Counted from the first letter of the stretch, positions 6,387 through 14,805 are shown. The stretch: DNA of 64,000 nucleotides from Hydrogenophaga sp. (GCF_025699295.1 NZ_JAILWB010000001.1:1-64000); one strand, 5' to 3'. Program-made: numbers and translations. Notes: generated from the sequence alone by a model not told the origin.

Positions 6387-8664
6387 GCGCGGGCTCCTTC
6401 AAGGCTTGCAAGCCCGCCAGCACTTTCTGCGGCGTGATCGGCAGGTCGGTGATGCGCACGCCGACCGCGTCGTACACGGCGTTGGCGATCGCCGGTGCGC
6501 CCGGCAGGATGGCGGTCTCGCTCGCGCCTTTGGCACCGTGCGGGCCGTTGGGTTCGTTCGACTCGACCAGCCCGCCGCGCAGCATGGGCACGGCATCGGC
6601 GGTGGGCATGTTGTAGTCGGCGAAGTTGCCGTTCATGATCCGGCCGCCTTCGAGCTGCAGCTGCTCGTAGAGCGTCCAGCCCATGGCCTGCACGGTCGCG
6701 CCGTTGGTCTGTCCGTGGATGGCCAGCGGATTGAGCGCCTTGCCGCAGTCGTCGCTGACGAAGCTGTCGATCACCGTGACCTGGCCGGTCTGCGTGTCCA
6801 CCTCGACCTCGACCGCCTGCGCGGCGAAGGAATAGGCCGGCGCGATGTTGCCGTAGACCTGGTCGTCGTGCATCCGGGTCTTTGCATCCCAGCTGCCCAG
6901 CACCTGGATGCCCTCGCCGCCGTGGCGCCAGATGTGCTGGCGCGCCACCTCGGCCAGCGTGCGGCGCTGCTGCGGCTGCTCGCGCAGGTGGATGAAGCCG
7001 TCGGCCAACACGAGCTGGTCGGCTGGGGCGTCCAGCATCTGCGCGGCCACGGCGAAGAGCTTGTCGCGCGCGGCGTGCGCGGCCACGATGGCGGCGTTGC
7101 CCGCGGCCATGGTCACGCGCGAGGCCAGCGAGCCGATGCAGAAGGGTGCGGCGTCGGTGTCGGGCGCCATCACCTGCACGTGCGCCAGAGGCAGCTGCAG
7201 TTCGTGCGCAACGATCTGGCTGAGCATGGTCATCGCGCCCTGCCCCATGTCGCCTTCGCTGCAATGCACCATCAGGCGGCCGTCCTCGTTGACCTTGATC
7301 ATCACGGTGGAGCCGTCCCAGTTTCCGATGGTGCGGTTGCCGCTCACGTGCATGGCCGCGGCCATGCCCACGCCGCGCCGGCGCACGCCGGTCTGCGGCG
7401 TGCGCGCGCGCTTGGTGGCCCAACCGATCGCTTCGGTGCACTGGGCGATGCACTCCAGCAGGCCGGTGCTGCCGACCTCCCAGCCGTGCACCGAGGTCTC
7501 GCCGCGCCCGATGGCGTTGCGTTGGTGGATCTCCACCGGATCCAGGCCCAGCTGTTCGGCCATGGTGTGGATGTGGCTGTTGAGCGCGAACAGCATCTGC
7601 GTGCCGCCGAAGCCACGGAACGCGCCGTGGGGAGGCGTGTGCGTGTAGGCCATGACGGCGTGCGAGCGCACGTTCTTCAGGCGGTGCATGTTGTCGCTGC
7701 GCATGGCGCTGACGTGCATGACCTCGGGCGAGAGGCCGCAGTAGGCGCCGCAGTCGGCGACGATGCGCACGTCCTTGGCCACGATCAGGCCGTCGCGCGA
7801 CATGCCCAGCCTGAGCGTGATGCGCTCGGGCACGCTGGAGCACGCGGCCTGGAAGTCTTCCAGGCGGTTGTTGACCAGGCGCACCGGGCGGCCGGTTTTC
7901 AGGGCGAGCAATCCGGCAACGAGCTGGTTGTCGTCCTCGATGATCTTGCCGCCGAAGCCACCGCCCACGGTGGCCGCGAGCACGCGCACGCGCGAGACCG
8001 GCAGCTCCAGCACGGCGGCCAGGCGCGCGCGCGCCAGGAACACCGACTGCGTCGACGTCCAGACCTGCAGGCGCCCGTCCGCGTCGATCGACGCCACCGT
8101 GGCCATGGGCTCCAGGTAACCGGGGTACTGGGCGTGCGTGGTGTAGGTGGCCTCGTGAACCAGGTCGGCCTGCGCGAAGCCCTCCTCCACGCTGCCGCGC
8201 TCGAAACGGATCTCGTGCGCCACGTTGCCGCGGCCCGGGTGCACGCCGGGTGCGGCGGCGTCCAGCGCCTCCTCTGGGGTGAGGATGGCGGGCAGCTCTT
8301 CGTACTCGACCTCGATCAGGTCCAGCGCGTCGCGCGCGATCTCGTCCGAGGTGGCGGCCACGGCCGCCACCTCTTCACCGGCGAAGCGCACCACGCCGTC
8401 GGCCAGGATGGGCCGCTCCTTGTGGTGCACGCCCCAGCGCGTGGCCGGCGCATCGGCGCTGGTGAGCACCGCCTTGACACCGGGCAGCGCGCGCGCGGCG
8501 GCGGTGTCGATGCGCACGATGCGCGCATGCGGGTACGGGCTGCGCAGGATCTTGCCGTGCAGCATGCCGGCGAGCTGGATGTCGCCGGCGTACAGCGCGC
8601 GGCCGAGCACCTTGGCGCGCGCGTTGACCTGCGGCGTGTCCCGCCCGAGGGTGGATTCGCTCAT
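6379..8664 (-). CDS. Molybdopterin-binding large subunit, xanthine dehydrogenase family
   Basis: 761 residues. The N-terminal Ald_Xan_dh domain (KVLGRALYAGDIQLAGMLHGKILRSPYPHARI) is followed by the molybdopterin domains, including GGGFGGK, GAFRGFGGTQ (about residues 346-355), EGDMGQGAMTMLSQI, the GSLASRVTMAAGNA segment resembling 4-hydroxybenzoyl-CoA reductase relatives, and KGASE (about 712) holding the probable catalytic glutamate. The CSFR active-site signature of aerobic CO dehydrogenase is absent, so it is a hydroxylase of an organic (possibly aromatic or N-heterocyclic) substrate that I cannot name. Starts five bases after the Bug gene. Confidence 0.9.
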   Translation of the reverse strand: MSESTLGRDTPQVNARAKVLGRALYAGDIQLAGMLHGKILRSPYPHARIVRIDTAAARALPGVKAVLTSADAPATRWGVHHKERPILADGVVRFAGEEVAAVAATSDEIARDALDLIEVEYEELPAILTPEEALDAAAPGVHPGRGNVAHEIRFERGSVEEGFAQADLVHEATYTTHAQYPGYLEPMATVASIDADGRLQVWTSTQSVFLARARLAAVLELPVSRVRVLAATVGGGFGGKIIEDDNQLVAGLLALKTGRPVRLVNNRLEDFQAACSSVPERITLRLGMSRDGLIVAKDVRIVADCGAYCGLSPEVMHVSAMRSDNMHRLKNVRSHAVMAYTHTPPHGAFRGFGGTQMLFALNSHIHTMAEQLGLDPVEIHQRNAIGRGETSVHGWEVGSTGLLECIAQCTEAIGWATKRARTPQTGVRRRGVGMAAAMHVSGNRTIGNWDGSTVMIKVNEDGRLMVHCSEGDMGQGAMTMLSQIVAHELQLPLAHVQVMAPDTDAAPFCIGSLASRVTMAAGNAAIVAAHAARDKLFAVAAQMLDAPADQLVLADGFIHLREQPQQRRTLAEVARQHIWRHGGEGIQVLGSWDAKTRMHDDQVYGNIAPAYSFAAQAVEVEVDTQTGQVTVIDSFVSDDCGKALNPLAIHGQTNGATVQAMGWTLYEQLQLEGGRIMNGNFADYNMPTADAVPMLRGGLVESNEPNGPHGAKGASETAILPGAPAIANAVYDAVGVRITDLPITPQKVLAGLQALKEPARA

Positions 8665-8669
8665 GACCG

Positions 8670-9650
8670 TCAGTCCGCCGTGATGCCGAGCTCTTTGATC
8701 AGCTTGCCCATCACCTGGTACTCCGATGCGTTGGTCTTGCCCAGCACATCGGGGGCACCGCCGGCCGGCAATGCGCCGAAGGTGGCCATTTTCTCGATCA
8801 CGTCGGGCATCTTCAGGATTTCATTGAGGTGGCCATTGAGCAGCTTCACCACCTCGGGTGGTGTGCCCTTGGGCGCGAAGAAGCCGTTCCAGGCGCCAAC
8901 CACCACGTCCTTGTAGCCCTGCTCGACCAGCGTCGGCACGTTGGGTGCCAGTACGGAGCGCTGCGCGTCGCCGATGGCCAGCGGGATCAACCTGCCCTGT
9001 GCAAAGTACTGCGTGACGGGCCCGAGCGTGACCCAGGCAGTGTCCACATGTCCAGCGACCACGTCGTTCACCGATGGGCCAACGCCCCGGTAGGGCACGT
9101 GCATGATCTTCGCGCCGGCCGAGCGGTTCAGCCACTCGGCCACCACGTGCATGGGCGATCCGGCACCTGGGCTGGCGTAGGTCAGGGCCTTGCCGCCCTT
9201 GGCCGCAGCCACCAGGGCTGGTACGGTCTTCACACCTGCACTGGGATGCGCCACCAGCACCAGCGGCTGCGTGGCGGTCTTGATGATGGGCTCGAAGCCG
9301 TTCAGCACGTCGTAGCTGGCCGAAGGCGAGAGCTTGAGCACGAAAGGCGCCGTGGTGAACGGGTTGGGCGTGAACAGCAGCGTGTAGCCGTCCGCCTGGG
9401 CGCGACCTACGTACGTGTTACCCACCGTGCCACCGGCACCGGGCTTGTTCTCGATGATCACCGTCTGCTTCAGGCGCTGTGAGAGCTTGTCGGCAAACAT
9501 GCGCGCCATGGCATCGGTGTCGCCACCCGGCGGGTAGCCCACCACCACACTGATCGGGCGCTCGGGATAGGTCTGGGCGGCCGCGGCTCCCGCGAACAAG
9601 GCCGTGCTGGCCAGGGCGGCGGCCATCCACTGTCGACGATCCAATTTCAT
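8670..9650 (-). CDS. Bug/TctC-family periplasmic solute-binding protein
   Basis: 326 residues from ATG 9650, with AGGAG eight bases upstream; an open frame continues further upstream without family similarity. It has a Tat-like signal (DRRQWMAAALASTALFAGAAAAQ) and then the Bug signature YPERPISVVVGYPPGGDTDAMARM, NKPGAGGTVGN, and GSPMHVVAEWL. Such proteins bind carboxylated compounds for tripartite tricarboxylate transporters, but no tctA or tctB gene is nearby, which is common in Burkholderiales. As first gene of the molybdenum-hydroxylase operon it probably captures or senses that enzyme's substrate. Confidence 0.9.
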   Translation of the reverse strand: MKLDRRQWMAAALASTALFAGAAAAQTYPERPISVVVGYPPGGDTDAMARMFADKLSQRLKQTVIIENKPGAGGTVGNTYVGRAQADGYTLLFTPNPFTTAPFVLKLSPSASYDVLNGFEPIIKTATQPLVLVAHPSAGVKTVPALVAAAKGGKALTYASPGAGSPMHVVAEWLNRSAGAKIMHVPYRGVGPSVNDVVAGHVDTAWVTLGPVTQYFAQGRLIPLAIGDAQRSVLAPNVPTLVEQGYKDVVVGAWNGFFAPKGTPPEVVKLLNGHLNEILKMPDVIEKMATFGALPAGGAPDVLGKTNASEYQVMGKLIKELGITAD

Positions 9651-9762
9651 CTTGCACTCCTGTGACGCTGATTCATGCCAGTTGTCGGGTCCGGTCCGGT
9701 CGGCGGTCCGGTGCCGGTCTTGTTTCATATCGGAAACCTATGTTCACAATAGAGACAGATGC

Positions 9763-9842
9763 ATGGTAGATCGGTGTCGTTGATCGATCAACAACGAAAA
9801 CCCGAGATCTAACACTTTGTTGCAATTTAATTGACTGATCAA
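9763..9842. promoter_or_regulatory. Divergent promoter region with two MarR-type operators
   Basis: TTGATCGATCAA (9780-9791; the perfect palindrome extends to 9779-9792) and TTGACTGATCAA (9831-9842) are two matching dyads 51 bp apart. On the minus strand TTGATC (9791-9786) and TACCAT (9768-9763) form a -35/-10 pair with exactly 17 bp between, so the first dyad covers the -35 box of the Bug operon. TTTAAT at 9826-9831 adjoins the second dyad and could serve marR. This layout fits repression of both directions by the adjacent MarR protein. Confidence 0.55.
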
Positions 9843-9899
9843 CGACGGTTTGGCGCCAGGGCGATGCGCAAGACCCCGGTGAGCCGCCAGAATCCCGCC

Positions 9900-10445
9900 A
9901 TGCGACACGAACTGAGAGACCACACGCCACTCACCCCGCCCGCGCCACCAGAAGACGGGGCCTGCCCCTGGGCCGACCTGCCGCCCGATGGCGACGCGCT
10001 GGCGGTGCACGATTTCCTGACCACCCTGTTCAGCCACACCAGCAACGCGCTGCGCCGCGCGATCACCCTGCCCTACGCGGAACGCTACGAGCTGTCGGTG
10101 TCGGAGTGGCGCATCCTCTCGGTGCTCGCGCACGCCGGCACCCTGCCCTTTGCCGATCTGGTGGAGCAGGCGGCGGCCGACAAGGCGCAGGTCAGCCGCA
10201 CGCTGCGCCTGCTGGACGAGCGCGGGCTGGTGGTGGTCGAAACGCCGGACACAGGCACGAAAAGCCGCAAGGGCCTGGTCTGCCGGATGACGGCCAAGGG
10301 CCAGGCGCTGTACGAACAGGTGATGCCCGAGGCGCGGCGCAGCCAGGCGGCGATGATCCTCACGCTCAGCCGCGAGGAACGCAGCACCCTGTACACCGTG
10401 CTGGGCAAGCTGCGGCGCCAGTGCGAGGCCGCTGCCGGGAGCTGA
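9900..10445 (+). CDS. MarR-family transcriptional regulator
   Basis: 181 residues from ATG 9900 (MRHELRDHTPLT). The winged helix-turn-helix covers about residues 60-125: LSVSEWRILSVLAHAGTLPFADLVEQAAADKAQVSRTLRLLDERGLVV with the wing GLVCRMTAKGQALY. There is no Shine-Dalgarno; CAGAAT six bases before the ATG suggests a leaderless message. ATG 9864 is an alternative start. An upstream TTG at 9831 would put the start inside the second operator and is unlikely. It is divergent from the Bug-molybdenum hydroxylase operon and convergent with the Rieske operon, so it probably controls the former in response to an aromatic ligand. Confidence 0.88.
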   Translation: MRHELRDHTPLTPPAPPEDGACPWADLPPDGDALAVHDFLTTLFSHTSNALRRAITLPYAERYELSVSEWRILSVLAHAGTLPFADLVEQAAADKAQVSRTLRLLDERGLVVVETPDTGTKSRKGLVCRMTAKGQALYEQVMPEARRSQAAMILTLSREERSTLYTVLGKLRRQCEAAAGS

Positions 10446-10469
10446 AAACCCAGGCGCCGGTGTCGCGCC

Positions 10470-11435
10470 TCAGATGTCGAGCACGAGCCGCGCGCTCTTG
10501 CAGCCCGAGACGCAGACCATCATGGCCTTGTTGGCCGCGCGCTCGGCGTCGGTGAGCACCATGTCGCGGTGGTCGGGCTCGCCTTCGAGCACCTTGGTCT
10601 CGCACGAGCCGCAGATGCCTTCCTCGCAGCTGAATGGCACGTCGGCCTTGATCTCGATCAGGCGCCTGTGCAGCGTGGTGTCGGGCGTGACCTCGAAGGT
10701 CTGGCCGCTGCGGCGCAGCTCGACCGTGAAGCTGGTCTTCGCATCGTCCGAGGCCGCCACTTCCACCGCGGTGAAGCGTTCGATGTGGGCGTGGCTGTGG
10801 CCCAGTGCGGCGCAGGTCTTCTCGAAGCTGTCGAGCATCACCGCCGGGCCGCAGGCGTAGTAGTGCTCGCTGGCTGCGGGCTCGCGCCGGCCCAGCAGGG
10901 CTCGGAGGTCGGGCGGTCCGCCCTGCTCATCGTCGAAGTGCCAGGTGACGGGCACGCCCAGGGCCTCGATCTCGGCCACGAAGGCCGCGCTCTTGCGCGA
11001 ACGCGCGAAGTACAGGAATTCGAAGCTCTTGCCGAGGTCCTTGAGGCGCCGCGCCATGCACAGCACGGGCGTGACGCCGATGCCACCGGCCACCAGCACC
11101 GAGTGCGTGGCGTCCTCGTGCAGCGCAAAGAGGTTGCGCGGCACGCTGATGGTGATGCGCATGCCCACGCGCAGTTGCTCGTGCACGCAGCGCGAGCCGC
11201 CGCGGCTGGCGCGGTCTTTCAGCACGCCCACCACGTAGCGGTGGCGCTCCTGGCTGTTGTTGCACAACGAGTAGCTGCGCACCATACCGTTGGGCAGGTG
11301 CAGGTCGATGTGGGAGCCGGCCGCGAACGCGGGAAACACGACGTCCGGTGCCGGCCGCAGGTCCACGCTGATGATGTCGTCGGCCTCGTACCGCAGCGTG
11401 TGGACCCAGGCCTGCAAGGTGGTGATCGTGCTCAT
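10470..11435 (-). CDS. Ferredoxin reductase of the phthalate dioxygenase reductase type
   Basis: 321 residues from ATG 11435; the longer open frame upstream is a shadow of the oxygenase gene. Domains run FMN-NAD-ferredoxin: RSYSLCNN binds FMN (about residues 50-57), VLVAGGIGVTPVLCMARRL binds NAD(P)H (about 105-123), and the C-terminal plant-type [2Fe-2S] cluster uses CEEGICGSCETKVLEG with a last cysteine in MMVCVSGC. It would pass electrons from NAD(P)H to the Rieske oxygenase encoded 11 bases upstream. Last gene of the operon. Confidence 0.92.
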   Translation of the reverse strand: MSTITTLQAWVHTLRYEADDIISVDLRPAPDVVFPAFAAGSHIDLHLPNGMVRSYSLCNNSQERHRYVVGVLKDRASRGGSRCVHEQLRVGMRITISVPRNLFALHEDATHSVLVAGGIGVTPVLCMARRLKDLGKSFEFLYFARSRKSAAFVAEIEALGVPVTWHFDDEQGGPPDLRALLGRREPAASEHYYACGPAVMLDSFEKTCAALGHSHAHIERFTAVEVAASDDAKTSFTVELRRSGQTFEVTPDTTLHRRLIEIKADVPFSCEEGICGSCETKVLEGEPDHRDMVLTDAERAANKAMMVCVSGCKSARLVLDI

Positions 11436-11446
11436 CCGGATGATTC

Positions 11447-12475
11447 TCACACGGCCTTGTCGAGCTGGGCCTTGGCCAGGTTGCGCAGGTGGCGGCGCAG
11501 CCTGACGATGCCCATGTCGTGCGCGTACAGGTGCTCGCGCTTGTTGGCGTCGGGCTCCATGTTCTCCACCGCCACGCGGTCCTGCTCGAGCACGTTCCAG
11601 TGGCGCTCTTCCAGGCGGTTCTTGTACAGGAAGCGCCAGGTGTCGCGCTGCCAGCCGCTCACGCGGCGGCAGCGCCAGTGGAACACGCCCGAGCTGCGGT
11701 TGCTGATGGGCGTGTAGCTGCCGATGATGGTGAAGTTGCCGCCGGGGCCGCCGGTCTTGGGGTACGGGATCTCCAGGCGCATCCAGTGAATGCCCAGGTC
11801 CAGCCACTCGGTCCAGTCGAAGTTGACGCCGCGCTGGCCCTTCTTCTCGAAGCAGAAGCCGTTGGGGATGTCGCGGATCTGGAACTCGGCCTGGCTGTCG
11901 CCCTCGCTCATGGTGTGCGACTGCTTGTGCAGGTACACGCCGTGCATCGGGTCCATCACGTTGTCCACCACGTAGCGGTAGTCGCCGCCCCACTCGGTGT
12001 AGCAGAGGAAGTGCGACCACTCGGGCGAGGTGAGTTCCTCCGGCAGTTGCAGTGCGGGCGCCTCGTCCAGGATGGGGTTGCTGGCGTTGTAGAGAAAGAT
12101 GGCGCCGGCGGCTTCGGCGGCGTGGAACATGCGCGCGGGGCGCGAGCCTTCGAGCTTGCAGCCCGGGCTGCCGGGCACGCGGGTGACGGTGCCGTCGCAG
12201 CGCACTTCAACGCCGTGGTACGGGCAGGCCAGGCGGTCGCCCAGGTTCACGCCCAGCGACAGTGGCGCGCCGCGGTGCGGGCAGTGGTCTTCCAGTGCGT
12301 GCACCTGGCCGGTCTGGTCGCGCCAGATGGCGATCTTGTAGCCCAGGCGGCGGATCGAGATCGGGCTGTCCTTGACGAAGCCGGACGGGCAGACCGGGAA
12401 CCACAGGTCCTTGAGGCCGACTTCGAGGACGGCGTCGACCGGGTCGAGCTGGACATTGATGACAGAGGTATCCAT
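11447..12475 (-). CDS. Rieske aromatic ring-hydroxylating oxygenase
   Basis: 342 residues, class IA (phthalate 4,5-dioxygenase / vanillate demethylase group). The Rieske [2Fe-2S] centre uses C65-H67 (CPHRG) and C84-H87 (CPYHG). The catalytic mononuclear iron is bound in DNVMDPMHGVYLH by two histidines and an aspartate. AGGAGA lies nine bases before the start. Such enzymes dihydroxylate or demethylate an aromatic acid using the adjacent reductase; the extradiol dioxygenase gene of the same operon suggests the product is a catechol-like diol. The substrate cannot be told from the sequence. Confidence 0.92.
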   Translation of the reverse strand: MDTSVINVQLDPVDAVLEVGLKDLWFPVCPSGFVKDSPISIRRLGYKIAIWRDQTGQVHALEDHCPHRGAPLSLGVNLGDRLACPYHGVEVRCDGTVTRVPGSPGCKLEGSRPARMFHAAEAAGAIFLYNASNPILDEAPALQLPEELTSPEWSHFLCYTEWGGDYRYVVDNVMDPMHGVYLHKQSHTMSEGDSQAEFQIRDIPNGFCFEKKGQRGVNFDWTEWLDLGIHWMRLEIPYPKTGGPGGNFTIIGSYTPISNRSSGVFHWRCRRVSGWQRDTWRFLYKNRLEERHWNVLEQDRVAVENMEPDANKREHLYAHDMGIVRLRRHLRNLAKAQLDKAV

Positions 12476-12520
12476 GGACGTTTCTCCTGGCGGATGGGCT
12501 TGGGGATCGCTCGGTGGCGC

Positions 12521-12745
12521 TCAGGCGCCGAGGCGGGCCATTTCCTGCTGGAAGGACGCGGCCGTCCAGCGCTGGCCGTTGGGACCGGAGGGACCCGCGT
12601 CATTGAGGTAGTTCACCAGGCCTTCCAGGTCGTGGATGCCCTGGGCGTAGGCGCGCTCGATCGAGTCGCCCAGCAGACCCTCGTAATTGGTCGGCGGCGC
12701 GGTGCGCGCCTGGTGGGTTTCGTTGTACAGGTCAGGGGTGCGCAT
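12521..12745 (-). CDS. Small protein with recombinase-like helix-turn-helix fold
   Basis: 74 residues, with AAGGAG nine bases upstream of the ATG, so it is clearly translated. The sequence (DLYNETHQARTAPPTNYE, then LLGDSIERAYAQGIHDLEGLV, then GQRWTAASFQQEMARLG) resembles small proteins labelled recombinase-like helix-turn-helix that I know from Rieske oxygenase operons; the C-terminal part reads like the 'W-T..F..E..RLG' end of site-specific recombinase HTH units. It lies 18 bases after the extradiol dioxygenase and 45 before the oxygenase. There is no catalytic residue set; it may be an accessory or regulatory factor of the pathway. Function is unknown. Confidence 0.75.
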   Translation of the reverse strand: MRTPDLYNETHQARTAPPTNYEGLLGDSIERAYAQGIHDLEGLVNYLNDAGPSGPNGQRWTAASFQQEMARLGA

Positions 12746-12763
12746 GGCATGTCTCCTTCGGTG

Positions 12764-13738
12764 TCATTCCGTGGGGGGCTTGGGCTTGTCGGTCATGAAC
12801 TTGCCGCTGGGCGCGGGCGCGTTCACCTGGCGGCGGGTGTTGCCGTCGATGCCGCCCTTGATGGCCCATTCGGCAAACACGGTCGGGCCGGGCGTGAATT
12901 CGCGCGGCTGCCAGTCGGCGGTGAGTTCGTCCTCGTCGGTGTAGTACTCCACCAGGGCGCCGGCCGGGCTCTCGAAGTACCAGAAGATGGCCGAGGAGAT
13001 CGGGTGGCGGCCCGGGCCGAGTTCGGTGCTCCAGCCGCAGCGCGACATGTGCATGCCGCCGCCGAACACCTCGTGCACGTCGCGCACGGCGAAGGCCACG
13101 TGGTTCAGGCCCTTGCGCGGCTCGGGCGGTTGCAGCAGGAACAGGTCGTGGTGGCCGCCTTCGGGTGCACAGCGCAGGAACAGGCCGCGCTCGGGGTAGC
13201 GGTCGGAGACGGCGAAGTCCAGCAGCTCGGTGTAGAACGCGCCGGTGGCCTTCAGGTTGGTCACGAAGAACACCACGTGGCCGACCTCGATCGGCGTGGC
13301 GCGGTCGTAGGCCGGGCTGCGCTGGTTCACGCGCAGGCGTTCGCTCCAGGTGTTGGTGCGTGCGCAATCGATCGCCACCGGGCGCTTTTTCGTGAGTTGC
13401 AGGCGGATCGCCAGGCCATTGGGGTCGGTGCAGCCGACGCGGCCGTCGGCCTCCACGAAACCGGGCCGGTCCTTGAGGCGGCTGCGGTAGCGCGCCAGGC
13501 TCTCGGCTGTGTCCACGCCCCAGACCACCTCGCGCAGCGTCGGGTCAGGCTCGACGCCGGCGGGCAGGCCGGGCGTGTCGGAATGGGCCACCACCACGCG
13601 GCAGCCGTTGAGCGATTCGAACACCAGTTCCTGCGGCGCTTCTTCCACCAGCGCGAGGCCCCAGTCGAGGAAGAACTGGCGGCAGCGCATCAGGTCGGTG
13701 GCGCCGAAGGTGATCTGGTCAATGCCCAATACGCTCAT
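12764..13738 (-). CDS. Type I extradiol (VOC) ring-cleavage dioxygenase
   Basis: 324 residues from ATG 13738, with AAGGA eight bases upstream. Two vicinal-oxygen-chelate halves are visible: the N-terminal one (IDQITFGATDLMRCRQFFLDWGLALV) has lost metal ligands, while the C-terminal one keeps the 2-His-1-carboxylate triad in VGHVVFFV, LNHVAFAV and ALVEYYTDEDE. It would cleave a catechol-type ring next to the diol using Fe(II) and O2. First gene of the operon that continues with the 74-residue protein, the Rieske oxygenase and the reductase, giving hydroxylation plus ring opening in one transcript. Confidence 0.9.
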   Translation of the reverse strand: MSVLGIDQITFGATDLMRCRQFFLDWGLALVEEAPQELVFESLNGCRVVVAHSDTPGLPAGVEPDPTLREVVWGVDTAESLARYRSRLKDRPGFVEADGRVGCTDPNGLAIRLQLTKKRPVAIDCARTNTWSERLRVNQRSPAYDRATPIEVGHVVFFVTNLKATGAFYTELLDFAVSDRYPERGLFLRCAPEGGHHDLFLLQPPEPRKGLNHVAFAVRDVHEVFGGGMHMSRCGWSTELGPGRHPISSAIFWYFESPAGALVEYYTDEDELTADWQPREFTPGPTVFAEWAIKGGIDGNTRRQVNAPAPSGKFMTDKPKPPTE

Positions 13739-13798
13739 CTGTCGTCCTTGAAGTGCCTGCCCGCTGCGACGGATCAGACGTTTCTTTAGTAAATCCTT

Positions 13799-13814
13799 GT
13801 TTCTTACTTGAAAC
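13799..13814. promoter_or_regulatory. Dyad upstream of the extradiol/Rieske operon
   Basis: GTTTC (13799-13803) and GAAAC (13810-13814) form a perfect dyad with a six-base spacer, about 60 bases before the VOC start codon, in the only A/T-rich stretch of the 13739-13923 gap. TTTCTTTAGTAAA (13781-13793) beside it adds a second, weaker symmetry. A regulator binding here is plausible, but it differs from the MarR-type dyads at 9780-9842. Confidence 0.35.
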
Positions 13815-13923
13815 AGTTTGGATTCTACCGACAAATGCCAAGCATGGGAAGTGGCTTCGCAGAGTAATTTGCTCGGTCTTGTGCCCTGGAGCGCTCGCGG
13901 CGCCCGCTCACCCCGACGCCTGT

Positions 13924-14805
13924 TCAGGCCATGGTTTGCCGGCCGCTGTCGGTGGACAGCCCCTCGGGCCGGTGCACCGGCATGTCCCAGCCGCGCTGCC
14001 GGTTCGTCTCGGCCGAGATGTCGATGCGCGGCGCGTGCGTGGTGACGCTGCCGAAGATGGTGGCGAACGAGGCGTCGGCGGCGTCGCGGCCGGTGCCGAT
14101 GCGCACGAAGCCCATGGGAATGGCCGTGCCCGAGGGATCGAAGATGTACCAGCGGTGGCCGACGTAGGCCTCCACATAGGCGTGGAAATCGGTCGGGCCC
14201 AGGGCCGGGTCGGCGCCGAAGTCGATCGCGGTGGTGAAGCGCGCGGGAATGTTGAGCGCGCGACAGAACGCGATCATGAGGTGAGCGAAATCGCGGCACA
14301 CGCCCTTGTGGTCGTTGAGCGTGTCCAGCGCCGAGGTCATGGAGTTGCTGGTGTTGGACTCGAATTTGACCTGGCTCTGCACCCACTGCTGTATCGCCTG
14401 CACGCGGCGGTAGCCCTGCGGCAAATGGCCAAACAGGTTGTTGGCCATGGCGGTCACGCAGTCGGACTGGCAGTAGCGGCTGGGATAGATGTAGGCCAGG
14501 GCGTCGGGTGGCAACTGGGCCACCGGCGTCTCGAACACGCTGTCGGGCGACGCCACGTGGTGTTCGATGTCCAGCGTGGCGCGGTAGCGCAGCGTCAGCG
14601 AGCCGGGGCTGGCCGTCAGGCGCAGGGTGCGTGTGCGCGTGGCGGGGTCGGTGTGCATCACCAGCGGCACGGGCTGGCTCACCTGCAGTTCCTCCCACAC
14701 CACGGTCTGCTGCGGCGACTGCGCGGCCTGCACGTTGAAGATGAAATCGGCGCCGGGCGGCTGGATTTCGTACTGGAGATCGATCGCGAGATGAAGGTGG
14801 ACCAT
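13924..14805 (-). CDS. Transglutaminase-like cysteine peptidase family protein
   Basis: 293 residues. An N-terminal bacterial transglutaminase-like beta domain (about residues 1-100) precedes the transglutaminase core with the Cys-His-Asp triad C170 (KGVCRDFAHL), H208 (FHAYVEAYVG) and D223 (IFDPSG). No signal peptide is seen, so the protein is probably cytoplasmic. These enzymes cut or cross-link peptide/amide bonds; substrate unknown. There is no Shine-Dalgarno; CATGAT lies six bases upstream (14817-14812), suggesting leaderless translation. The gene is divergent from the FtsX-type permease with only 53 bases between. Confidence 0.88.
   Translation of the reverse strand: MVHLHLAIDLQYEIQPPGADFIFNVQAAQSPQQTVVWEELQVSQPVPLVMHTDPATRTRTLRLTASPGSLTLRYRATLDIEHHVASPDSVFETPVAQLPPDALAYIYPSRYCQSDCVTAMANNLFGHLPQGYRRVQAIQQWVQSQVKFESNTSNSMTSALDTLNDHKGVCRDFAHLMIAFCRALNIPARFTTAIDFGADPALGPTDFHAYVEAYVGHRWYIFDPSGTAIPMGFVRIGTGRDAADASFATIFGSVTTHAPRIDISAETNRQRGWDMPVHRPEGLSTDSGRQTMA

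Noticed and set aside
5040..8664. Aerobic CO dehydrogenase (coxMSL)
   Set aside because: The CSFR active-site signature is absent and the large subunit has xanthine-dehydrogenase-like GAFRGFGG; gene names coxLMS were therefore not assigned.
9831..9899. TTG at 9831 as marR start, adding 23 residues
   Set aside because: The TTG lies inside the TTGACTGATCAA dyad, has no ribosome site, and the added residues do not resemble a MarR N-terminus.
11489..13789. Very long open frame antisense to the Rieske/VOC operon, and similar ones at 25118-29659 and 58174-61293
   Set aside because: They mirror well-recognised genes on the other strand, have His/Gly/Arg/Ala-rich composition without family motifs, and arise from the high G/C content at third codon positions.
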